Part shown: positions 4,364-11,521 of the stretch, piece by piece | Position numbering within the stretch: the stretch's first letter is position 1 | Layout of the letters: each line of letters starts with the position of its first letter | Assembly: GCA_948688495.1 (NCBI GenBank) | Contig: CAPQSW010000008.1 | Span: forward strand, 299 to 13,713 | Direction of reading: 5' to 3' | DNA from: an uncultured Lachnospiraceae bacterium | GTDB lineage: Bacteria > Bacillota > Clostridia > Lachnospirales > Lachnospiraceae | Length of the DNA: 13,415 bases | The notes under the pieces: generated by a model | What the model saw: the letters and a program-made list of their open reading frames with translations, nothing else | What the model was told of the DNA's origin: nothing | The model's database searches: none | Made by a program: the position numbers and the translations under genes

Positions 4364-6049
4364 ATGTTAAGAGTCAAAAAAGAACGGATACGCACACTGG
4401 CATTTTTGCTTAGTATCACAATGCTGTTTCCCGGACAAATATCCTATGCTGCAGCAACGGAAAACAATATTGAACCAGAGATAACAGATGAAGCCGTGCC
4501 GGAATCTGAAACTGCAGTATCTGCTGCAACAGAGAAACTTGTGGTATCATCGTCGGATGGCCAGCCGGAAGACGATGGAAAGATATATGTAGAAGGTAAT
4601 CTTTATAACGGTTATTATATGGATAATGCCGGTCTTTTGTATATCGTATCCAATGGAATACCAAAGTCATATACTGGAGTTGTTCCCGCATCGACAAAAT
4701 ACTATTGTGTAAATCTACCCAGGGTGTTTGGGCAAAAGACATTGTATGTAAACGGAAAGTTGTATACCGGCTATTATTGGAACAGAGAAAATAAAATGTA
4801 TTACGCCCAAAAAGGTTCCCTTATACGAAAAACTGGAATTGTCGGAGCAAAAACCAAGTATTACAGCGACAAGGAAGGTAAGGTACGGAAACTGAAAAAA
4901 AAGACGTTGTATGTAAAGGGGAAACTGTATACCGGTTATTATTTGAGTAAGAAAAATAAAATGTATTATGTCAAAAAGGGCTCCCTTACACGAAAAACCG
5001 GAACTATGGGAGCAAAAACCAGGTATTACAGTGGCAAAGGGGACAAGGTACAGAAACTGAAAAAAAAGACATTGTATGTAGACGGGAAGCTGTATACCGG
5101 TTATTATCTGAGCAGAAAAAATAAAATGTACCGCGTGAAAAAGGGTCTCCTTGCGTTAAAAACTGGGACTGTTCCAGCAAAAACCAAATACTATAACGGC
5201 AGGGCAGGTAAGACAAGGAAGCTGAAAAACTTGACCTTATACGTGAAGGGAAAATTGTATACCGGTTATTATCTGGGCAGCAAAAATATAATGTATAGTG
5301 CAAAAAAGGGTGTCATTACACCTGTCAGTGCACTGCTTGATAGCGGGACGAAATATTACAGTTACAAAGGAAAGAAGACACAGAAATTATCAAGTCTGAC
5401 GTTATACGTGGCAGGGAAATTATATACCGGTTATTATTTGGATGGCGCAAATAAAATGCACCACGTGCAAAATGGGGCCTGCACGATTGTCAATACCATG
5501 CTGCCTGCTGGAACTGCTTACTATAACCATAATACCGGGACTATGTGTGCACTTCCGGGGCAGATGCTTTATATTTACGGAAAAGCAATGGAGGGGATGA
5601 GCGCTGAATCTATGGCGACGCTGCAAAGAGCACAGGCGGTTGTTGCTGGAATTACGAATGATAGTATGACGCCGGATCACAAGCTTAGGGTTTGCTATGA
5701 TTATGTCAAACAAGCGTACTCGGAATCCAAGGTCAGAGTACCGCACTATAGAGGAATGGACTGGCCTGTGGTTTACGCAAATGACATGTTTTTGCACGGA
5801 TCCGGAAATTGCTGCAGCTATGCAGCAGCTTTCGCATATATGGCGAAGGCTATTGGATATGATGAAGTGTACTGCTGCAACAGTGGCGGCCACGGATGGG
5901 CTGAGATTGACGGATTAGTTTATGATCCTGAGTGGAGCAAGTGGCATCACGCGTACGATTATTTTGCCCTTAGCTACGATGCAAAGACAGATCAGGATTA
6001 TAAGGGTGCGATCGGGGCGAGGCAGCCTTGGATGCGCATAAAAATCTGA
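4364..6049 (+). CDS. exported repeat protein with C-terminal transglutaminase-like domain (second copy)
   Basis: This 561-residue paralogue of the preceding gene starts 56 bases after it, with AGGAGG (4348-4353) 10 bases before the ATG. The earlier ATG at 4359 stops at once. The signal peptide covers 1 to about 30 (hydrophobic 11-23, cut near SYAA). An acidic Ser/Thr/Glu linker (32-72) is longer than in the first copy. Repeats are marked by Y[NT]GYY at 81, 134, 189, 244, 299 and 354, with a decayed seventh near 405. The transglutaminase-like domain (about 415-561) has GNCCSYA (Cys483), GGHGWAEIDG (His510) and YDPEW (Asp521), so the triad is intact. Both copies share a conserved SDGQ...DG start just before repeat 1. 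The active-site surroundings and repeat count differ between copies, suggesting different targets. No sortase motif is seen; export with non-covalent wall binding is inferred. Confidence 0.86.
   Translation: MLRVKKERIRTLAFLLSITMLFPGQISYAAATENNIEPEITDEAVPESETAVSAATEKLVVSSSDGQPEDDGKIYVEGNLYNGYYMDNAGLLYIVSNGIPKSYTGVVPASTKYYCVNLPRVFGQKTLYVNGKLYTGYYWNRENKMYYAQKGSLIRKTGIVGAKTKYYSDKEGKVRKLKKKTLYVKGKLYTGYYLSKKNKMYYVKKGSLTRKTGTMGAKTRYYSGKGDKVQKLKKKTLYVDGKLYTGYYLSRKNKMYRVKKGLLALKTGTVPAKTKYYNGRAGKTRKLKNLTLYVKGKLYTGYYLGSKNIMYSAKKGVITPVSALLDSGTKYYSYKGKKTQKLSSLTLYVAGKLYTGYYLDGANKMHHVQNGACTIVNTMLPAGTAYYNHNTGTMCALPGQMLYIYGKAMEGMSAESMATLQRAQAVVAGITNDSMTPDHKLRVCYDYVKQAYSESKVRVPHYRGMDWPVVYANDMFLHGSGNCCSYAAAFAYMAKAIGYDEVYCCNSGGHGWAEIDGLVYDPEWSKWHHAYDYFALSYDAKTDQDYKGAIGARQPWMRIKI
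4586..5599 (+). repeat. tandem 55-residue repeats (about 165 bp), second copy
   Basis: Six good copies and one decayed copy have the same Y[NT]GYY / KMYxxKKG / TKYYS layout as the first gene, with a spacing of 53-55 residues. Copies 2 to 4 are very close to each other (KTLYV[KND]GKLYTGYY then NKMY) and rich in Lys and Arg. The strongly basic surface suggests binding to an anionic wall polymer, which is inference. Confidence 0.85.
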
Positions 6050-6069
6050 ATCGTTACAAAGGAGAAAAA

Positions 6070-7488
6070 ATGGTTTTTAGTTCATTGATATTTTTATGTA
6101 TCTTTTTCCCGGTTATATTTTGCCTGCACACGGCAATACCTTCCATAAAAGCAAGAAATGCGCTTTTAATCGTGGCAAGCCTATTTTTCTACGCATTTGG
6201 GGAACCGCTTTATGTATTTTTAATGGTGGCAAGCGCTTTTTTCAACTTTCTGTGCGCAGCGCTTATGGGGAAGGTCAATCCCAAAGTTATGCTGGCTGCA
6301 GCAGTGGTTGTTAATATCGGCATGTTATGCGTATTTAAATATACCGGGTTTTTCATAACAACGGTCAACCATATCCTGCACCTTCATATCCCTGTTTTGC
6401 AGGTTGCGCTGCCCATTGGAATCTCTTTTTTCACATTCCAGGCATTGTCCTACGTGATTGATGTGTACCGGGGGCAGGCAGCAGTGCAGAAGAATTTCGG
6501 CAGGGTGCTTTTGTACATATCATTTTTTCCGCAATTGATTGCCGGGCCGATTGTAAAATACAAAGACATTGCATCTGAGATTGACAGCCGCAGCGTCTGC
6601 TTAAGGGAGGCGGCGTCAGGCATGAGGCGCTTTATCTGCGGGCTTGCCAAAAAAGTATTAATTGCAAACACCATGGCTGTGGCGGCGGACCAGGCATTTG
6701 GGCAGGAACCCGGTTCCTTAAATATGTTAGGCGCATGGATAGGCGCAGTGTCCTATACGATGCAGATCTACTATGATTTCAGCGGATACAGCGACATGGC
6801 AATTGGGCTTGGGCAGATGTTCGGCTTCCATTTCAAGGAGAATTTCACACATCCCTATTGTTCCCTTACCATCAAGGAATTCTGGCGGCGCTGGCATATT
6901 TCGCTGTCCTCATGGTTCAAAGAGTATGTCTATATTCCGCTTGGCGGCAGCCGGAAAGGAAGGCTGCGGACGGGGATCAACAAGGTGACCGTGTTTTTCC
7001 TGACCGGGCTCTGGCACGGCGCAGACTGGACGTTTGTGGTATGGGGGCTGTTTCACGGGGCGTTCAGCTTTCTGGAAGAATTTGTCCCTGCCATCAGGAA
7101 GCTGCCCCGTTTTCTACTGCATCTGTATACGATGCTTGCCGTAACGGTTGGATTTGTCATTTTCCGGGCGGATACATTACATCAGGCATTTGGGTTTATT
7201 GGGAAAATGTTTGCTGGTTTTGATTTTACAGCGGCATCCATGTCGTCTGCCTGTCAGATGATGACGCCGTATTTCATTGTAATGCTGGCTGCTGCAGTCA
7301 TTGGCTGCGGCCCGGTCTGCGGCCTCACGGTGAAACTGCGGCGCTTATTGGAGAAACAGGAACAGCCGGCTTCAAGGGAAAACGCTGCCGAGGTATTTCT
7401 GTATACGGCCGCCTTTCTGCTGCTTTTGTGGTGTATCATCCGGCTGTCAGGCGGTTCGTATAACCCGTTTATCTATTTCAGGTTTTAG
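6070..7488 (+). CDS. MBOAT-family O-acyltransferase (AlgI/DltB type)
   Basis: I chose the ATG at 6070 because AAAGGAG (6058-6064) lies 5 bases before it; an in-frame ATG at 6028 lies inside the previous gene. The 472-residue protein is highly hydrophobic, with many membrane segments (about 5-23, 30-65, 75-95, 112-130, 148-165, 225-245, 305-330, 352-365, 400-418, 443-460). AlgI hallmarks are present: ISFFTFQALSYVIDVYRG, SFFPQLIAGPIVKY, DFSGYSDMAIG, FWRRWHISLSSW (His276) and LTGLWHGADWTF, where His316 is the expected catalytic histidine. The C-terminal SYNPFIYFRF is typical of the family. Such proteins move an acyl group, usually acetyl, across the membrane to an extracytoplasmic partner that acylates a polysaccharide or teichoic acid. 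The next gene encodes such a partner. The acceptor polymer is not identified here. Confidence 0.93.
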   Translation: MVFSSLIFLCIFFPVIFCLHTAIPSIKARNALLIVASLFFYAFGEPLYVFLMVASAFFNFLCAALMGKVNPKVMLAAAVVVNIGMLCVFKYTGFFITTVNHILHLHIPVLQVALPIGISFFTFQALSYVIDVYRGQAAVQKNFGRVLLYISFFPQLIAGPIVKYKDIASEIDSRSVCLREAASGMRRFICGLAKKVLIANTMAVAADQAFGQEPGSLNMLGAWIGAVSYTMQIYYDFSGYSDMAIGLGQMFGFHFKENFTHPYCSLTIKEFWRRWHISLSSWFKEYVYIPLGGSRKGRLRTGINKVTVFFLTGLWHGADWTFVVWGLFHGAFSFLEEFVPAIRKLPRFLLHLYTMLAVTVGFVIFRADTLHQAFGFIGKMFAGFDFTAASMSSACQMMTPYFIVMLAAAVIGCGPVCGLTVKLRRLLEKQEQPASRENAAEVFLYTAAFLLLLWCIIRLSGGSYNPFIYFRF

Positions 7489-7502
7489 GGAGGGGGATGC
7501 AC

Positions 7503-8909
7503 ATGAAAAAATATCTGGTTTTTATTACAGCCTGCATTGCGGCCTGTCTGCTGCCATTTGCAGGAATGGCGGTCTTTCCGACAACGGTGGGCACAGAAAA
7601 TAAGGCGATGTCTGAATTTCCAAATCTGAGGGATGGGGAGGGGGCCCTGAACCTGGATTTTTTTGAAGAACTGGAAGAATATTTTAACGAGCATTTTGCA
7701 TTCCGCAACGAACTGATTTTTGCGGACGCGAAGATTCAGACCGCCGTCTTCCATGTTTCAAATGTGGATACGGTGACATATGGGAAAGACGGATGGCTGT
7801 ATTATGCGTCCACTTTGGAAGACTACCTTGGGAGCAGCAGGATGTCAGGGCGGCAGGTATACAACCTTGCCCATAACCTTTCCCTGGTCCGGCAGTATGT
7901 GGAGCAGAATGGAAGCAGTTTTGTCCTGGCTGTCCCTCCCAACAAGAACACGCTGTATGGCGGGCATATGCCGTATTATGATTCCTATATTGTAGATAAG
8001 ACGCACAATATAGATGTGCTTATGCCCAAGCTTAAGGAACTGGGCGTTCCTTATGCCGACCTGCTGTCCCTGTTTCGCAGGGAAGATGAGGTTTTGTACT
8101 TAAAAAGGGATTCCCACTGGAATGGGAAGGGCGCCGTTATGGCATATAATTGCATTATGGATACGCTGGGGTATGCGCATAAGGATTATGGGGACAGTCC
8201 CGTTACCCGGACCAGGGACGAAGACGGTGATTTGAACCGGATGCTTTATACCTTTTATGGGGAAAAGGAGCTTAATTATAAATACGATATTGCGCAGGAG
8301 TATGCTTATGCAAATGATGCAGAAAGCGTGGAGGACGTCTGGATTGAGACGGAAATAGGGGAAGGGGCCGGCACGGAAAACGGAAGGCTTCTGATGTTCC
8401 GTGACTCTTTTGCAAATACGCTCATCCCCCTGATTGCAAACCAGTTTGAGAAGGCATGGTTTACAAAGGAAGTTCCGTATGGACTGGAGCGCCTGATGGA
8501 ACAGTATGCCCCGGATACGGTTGTCTTTGAAAAGGTGGAGCGCAACCTTTCTGAGTATATCAAAACGCCGCCGGTTATTTCACCAATCGAAGAAAAGGTT
8601 CCCCAGGTTGTGGAATCGCTGGAATCCGATTCTGCCATATCCATGGAAACCCTGGAGTATGATGCAGATTATTATAAAATCAGCGGAAGCGTGGAGGAAG
8701 CGCTTTTGGAGGAGGAAACAGACATTATTGTCTGGATCAATGGCTGTTATTATAAGGCGTACCATACCGGGGAAAATGGTTTTGAAATTTATATCAAAAA
8801 GAAGGATATACAAAATTACCCGGTAGGGCTTAAGGTGCTCACAAAAAATCAAAAAGAATACAGAACGGTTCTGACAAAAGAGATTAGAGGAGGAGAAGTA
8901 TTACAATGA
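7503..8909 (+). CDS. AlgJ/AlgX-like (DHHW-type) SGNH acyltransferase
   Basis: The ATG at 7503 fits the GGGAGGGGG just upstream better than the in-frame ATG at 7497, which abuts that purine run. The 468-residue product has an N-terminal signal anchor (3-25) and should act outside the membrane. The core (about 30-355) matches the AlgJ/AlgX fold: FFEELEEYFNEHFAFRNEL (53-71), the YGKDGWLYY strand (93-101), RDSHWNGKG (202-210; Asp203 and His205 as the catalytic DxHW pair) and FRDSFAN (299-305) with probable nucleophile Ser302. The 97-residue spacing from His to Ser resembles AlgJ. A C-terminal extension (about 385-468), rich in predicted beta strands, is additional and unidentified. It starts 14 bases after the MBOAT gene; in known systems these two form an acyl-transfer pair. 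Confidence 0.87.
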   Translation: MKKYLVFITACIAACLLPFAGMAVFPTTVGTENKAMSEFPNLRDGEGALNLDFFEELEEYFNEHFAFRNELIFADAKIQTAVFHVSNVDTVTYGKDGWLYYASTLEDYLGSSRMSGRQVYNLAHNLSLVRQYVEQNGSSFVLAVPPNKNTLYGGHMPYYDSYIVDKTHNIDVLMPKLKELGVPYADLLSLFRREDEVLYLKRDSHWNGKGAVMAYNCIMDTLGYAHKDYGDSPVTRTRDEDGDLNRMLYTFYGEKELNYKYDIAQEYAYANDAESVEDVWIETEIGEGAGTENGRLLMFRDSFANTLIPLIANQFEKAWFTKEVPYGLERLMEQYAPDTVVFEKVERNLSEYIKTPPVISPIEEKVPQVVESLESDSAISMETLEYDADYYKISGSVEEALLEEETDIIVWINGCYYKAYHTGENGFEIYIKKKDIQNYPVGLKVLTKNQKEYRTVLTKEIRGGEVLQ

Positions 8910-9880
8910 AGACGATGAAAAAAATTACGGTGCTTGGTATGGCCCTGTTTCTTATAATGGGATTATGCGGATGTAAAAAAGCAATGATGCAGATTGATGA
9001 CAATGGCGTGGTGACGGAGATAGAAGTATCCGTTCCGGAAACAGTAGAAGAAATTTTGGCTGATGCGGAAATTGTATTAAAGGATGGAGATGAGATAAGC
9101 CCGTCACTGGAGACAGAGATTTCCGATGCAGAAAAAATTGTGATTTCCAGAAAACATACGGTCAGCCTGACGATTGACGGAGGGACGAAGGAAGTTACCA
9201 TGGCCGGCGGGACCATCCGTGATCTTTTAAAGAAGGAAGGCATTACCCTTGGGGAAAAGCAGCATGTCAATTATGATTTGGATGAATATCTGAAGGAAGG
9301 AATGGAGGTTAAGATTGTCAATCAGTTCAGTGTAGAGGTGCAATGTGACGGGAAAACACAGAACCTTGATACGGAGGCTGCAACAGTTGGGGATGTATTG
9401 ACGGAATTAGAGATTACATTAGGAGAGGATGACCGTGTTGCGCCTGCATTGACAGAATCGGTGACAGACGGCATGCAGATTACGGTAAAACGTATAACGT
9501 TTGAGACACTCACAGAGACAGAGACGATTGAATATGAAACTGCATATGAGGACGACAGCTCCATGGCAAAGGGGAAAGAAGAAGTCCGTACAGAGGGGGA
9601 GAATGGAGAAAAAGAAATAACCTATAAAGTCACGTATGTAGACGGCGTTGAGAAATCCAGAGAGGTGAGCGGTGAGACGGTCACGAAGGAGCCTGTAAAT
9701 AAGGTTGTCAAAGTGGGAACGAAGGAGAACTCAGTCCCTGTCCCCACCCCCGAATCAACCCCTGCCAGCACGGAAAGGAGCGTGGTATCCAAAAAGGCAT
9801 TTTATGACTGTGATGGCTCTGGACACGGGTATTATGAGATAACATATTCAGACGGCAGTGTAGAATATGAGGAGTTTTAG
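8906..9880 (+). CDS. lipoprotein with DUF348 and G5 domains
   Basis: The ATG overlaps the previous stop (ATGA), indicating translational coupling; AGGAGG is at 8888-8893. The 324-residue protein has a lipoprotein signal, with lipobox LCGC at 20-23 (lipidated Cys23). After this are three DUF348-like beta-grasp units (about 36-82, 83-139, 140-196; the second and third show the clear pattern T[IV]xD[LV]L, then LGE, then a closing EGMEVKIV-like strand). A G5 domain spans about 198-272, a Pro/Thr linker 277-290, and the tail has DCDGSGHGYYEITYSDGS (301-318). G5 and DUF348 modules bind wall glycans in YabE/Rpf-like proteins. The usual catalytic 3D or lysozyme domain is missing, so this is probably a binding or scaffold subunit on the outer membrane face. 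Being last in the operon suggests it serves the surface proteins or acyltransferase. Confidence 0.85.
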   Translation: MKTMKKITVLGMALFLIMGLCGCKKAMMQIDDNGVVTEIEVSVPETVEEILADAEIVLKDGDEISPSLETEISDAEKIVISRKHTVSLTIDGGTKEVTMAGGTIRDLLKKEGITLGEKQHVNYDLDEYLKEGMEVKIVNQFSVEVQCDGKTQNLDTEAATVGDVLTELEITLGEDDRVAPALTESVTDGMQITVKRITFETLTETETIEYETAYEDDSSMAKGKEEVRTEGENGEKEITYKVTYVDGVEKSREVSGETVTKEPVNKVVKVGTKENSVPVPTPESTPASTERSVVSKKAFYDCDGSGHGYYEITYSDGSVEYEEF

Positions 9881-11133
9881 GGGGAATCCTGCATATTCGA
9901 TGGTTTTGATTTCTTTTTTTCCCTTTTTTCGGAATACATATTTTTGTCCGAATCAGTAATACACATATGTAAGCTATCCGCCCTGCTGTCCATGACGGAT
10001 ATACCAAATGAAATACTTAACGGCTGATTCTGTATGCAGAACTGTTTTTGTTTCTCCTTTAACTGCTTTATGAGGAGCAGGGTTTTTTCCTCCGAAGTAA
10101 ATGGCAGTAAGACAAGAAATTCATCTCCGCCCATGCGGAATAATATGCTCTCCTTGGGAAGAACCATTTTAAAGAGGTTTACGGTAGCTTTAATATACTC
10201 ATCTCCTGCCGTATGCCCATAGGTGTCGTTTATCTCTTTGAGACCATCGCAATCGGCGGAGATGATGGCGAGAGGATAGCAATCATCATTGTGCGTTTTG
10301 ATAAATTCATCCAGATAGGTTCTGTTATACAGACCTGTCAGCGCGTCCGTTATTGCCTGTTCCCTAAGCTTCTTCTTTAGTAATTCATGTTCCGTCACAT
10401 TGTTGATCAGGCCAATGATGCCGGTAACAAATCCATCTTCATTGAAAAGCGGCTGTTTTATAATTTGCAGAAATTCCTGTATCCCGTCCTCATTAATTTC
10501 AATCGTGTATGTCATTCCCTTTCCGGTTTCAATGATTTCCATATCCCTTTTATGCGCTTCAATCGCGTTTTGTTTATCTTTGCGTATTTCAGGGTCAATC
10601 TTCCCCCTGATTGACCAATTGGGATCATCCGGTCTTTTCAGATGATGCCAATACTTCGTTGCAAAAACATATTGGCACTTGTTATCCTTGAGAAAAATGT
10701 TTGAAGGAAGTTCTTTGAGTATTTTTTCAATTCCATAAAAGGTCATGGAATCCGTAAGGGCAATAGCATTTGTAATCCTGTTTTTGATAATCTCACTGAT
10801 AAACGGCTTAGTAATACAGTCAATGACGCCACAGCCGAGATAGGAAAGCCCATCAACAGGAATCTCTTTGTCGGTATAGATAAGAATTGGTATTGAAATA
10901 AGTCTATTGCCATCTTTTACAAATGCGACAGCTTTGCGGATATCTTCCTGCATATCCGCATGAATCAAAAGCGCCTGAATATCTGTTTTACTGTGATTGA
11001 AAATATGCTCTGCAGCTTCCATATCTGTTACAATCTTAATATTGTATTCGTCATCAAGAATTTGGCAAAGTTCTTCATATGTCTGTCCATTATCAATAAA
11101 AAGCAGATTGTTTGTCATATTTGTATGATTCAT
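9877..11133 (-). CDS. diguanylate cyclase with degenerate receiver and PAS-like domain
   Basis: This 418-residue cytoplasmic protein has three parts. A receiver-like domain (about 8-122) keeps the KPF motif (109-111), but at the expected phospho-aspartate place it reads LIHADM, with His58 in that position, so it is probably not phosphorylated normally. A PAS-like sensor follows (about 133-250, ending GLINNVTEHELLKKKL). The GGDEF domain (about 260-402) has DALTGLYNR, the metal-binding ADCDGLKEIND (Asp294, Asp296) and RMGGDEF (333-339), so it should make cyclic di-GMP. No RxxD inhibitory site precedes GGDEF (PKES is found instead), suggesting no product inhibition at that site. The start has AAGGA 8 bases upstream and a good promoter. 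Its stop overlaps the lipoprotein gene by 4 bases, tail to tail, with no terminator visible. Confidence 0.92.
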   Translation of the reverse strand: MNHTNMTNNLLFIDNGQTYEELCQILDDEYNIKIVTDMEAAEHIFNHSKTDIQALLIHADMQEDIRKAVAFVKDGNRLISIPILIYTDKEIPVDGLSYLGCGVIDCITKPFISEIIKNRITNAIALTDSMTFYGIEKILKELPSNIFLKDNKCQYVFATKYWHHLKRPDDPNWSIRGKIDPEIRKDKQNAIEAHKRDMEIIETGKGMTYTIEINEDGIQEFLQIIKQPLFNEDGFVTGIIGLINNVTEHELLKKKLREQAITDALTGLYNRTYLDEFIKTHNDDCYPLAIISADCDGLKEINDTYGHTAGDEYIKATVNLFKMVLPKESILFRMGGDEFLVLLPFTSEEKTLLLIKQLKEKQKQFCIQNQPLSISFGISVMDSRADSLHMCITDSDKNMYSEKREKKKSKPSNMQDSP

Positions 11134-11187
11134 TGCGGCTTCCTTTCAAATGAGTTTCATTGCCTTGTATTTATATATATTTACTTT

Positions 11188-11217
11188 ATTATACCGTAAT
11201 GTAGATAAGATGTACAA
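11188..11217 (-). promoter_or_regulatory. sigma-A promoter of the diguanylate cyclase gene
   Basis: On the minus strand, TTGTAC (11212-11217) and TATAAT (11188-11193) are separated by 18 bases. The leader to the start codon at 11133 is about 48 bases. No operator-like palindrome is apparent. Confidence 0.7.
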
Positions 11218-11288
11218 TAGCTATATAGAAAAATTTATATTAGGGGCAGAGAATCGCAATTATCATGTAGAGGGGTGTTTATATTGGG

Positions 11289-11375
11289 GTGAATAATATT
11301 GTGTTTTACATATGGGGAACTATGCGCGATGGTATCTATTATGAATATGCAAATCTTGGCAATCAGGATTTGTAA
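11289..11375 (+). CDS. possible small peptide or gene remnant (28 residues)
   Basis: A GTG at 11289 opens a 28-codon frame with a plausible composition (TMRDGIYYEYANLGNQDL at the end). An AGGGG lies about 12 bases upstream, a weak ribosome site. I do not recognise it. It may be the start of a lost gene, a leader peptide or chance. The rest of the 388-base gap between the cyclase and the alarmone synthetase is very A+T-rich and holds only the two promoters. Confidence 0.2.
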   Translation: MNNIVFYIWGTMRDGIYYEYANLGNQDL

Positions 11376-11487
11376 ATCTGCCTATATCAGTTTTGTGTCG
11401 TTTTATGTCAAGATAATAAATAACAGATAAATTTACAATAATTTTATAATTTTATCCAGAAAATTTTATATGTTTCTTCCTGGAATC

Positions 11488-11496
11488 TGATATACT
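11488..11496 (+). promoter_or_regulatory. extended -10 promoter of the alarmone synthetase gene
   Basis: TGA followed by TATACT is an extended -10 element. No good -35 exists at 17 bases, but the upstream 60 bases are strongly A+T-rich, which could act as an UP-like element. The start site near 11503 leaves a very short leader of about 19 bases that contains AAGGAGG (11504-11510). Confidence 0.55.
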
Positions 11497-11521
11497 TTAG
11501 CGTAAGGAGGAAATAAGTTTT

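Noticed and set aside
3027..5599. The 165-bp tandem repeats as a CRISPR array or non-coding satellite
   Set aside because: The unit length is a multiple of three, the frame is kept through all copies and the variation is mostly conservative at the protein level, so they are coding repeats.
5420..5893. A 157-codon minus-strand frame inside the second transglutaminase-like gene
   Set aside because: Its composition (runs of His, Ser, Ile, no recognisable motif) and complete overlap with a well-supported gene mark it as an antisense artefact.
6028..7488. Longer form of the MBOAT protein starting at 6028
   Set aside because: That ATG lies inside the preceding gene without a ribosome site and would add a charged, non-family leader; the ATG at 6070 has AAAGGAG and gives the normal AlgI start.
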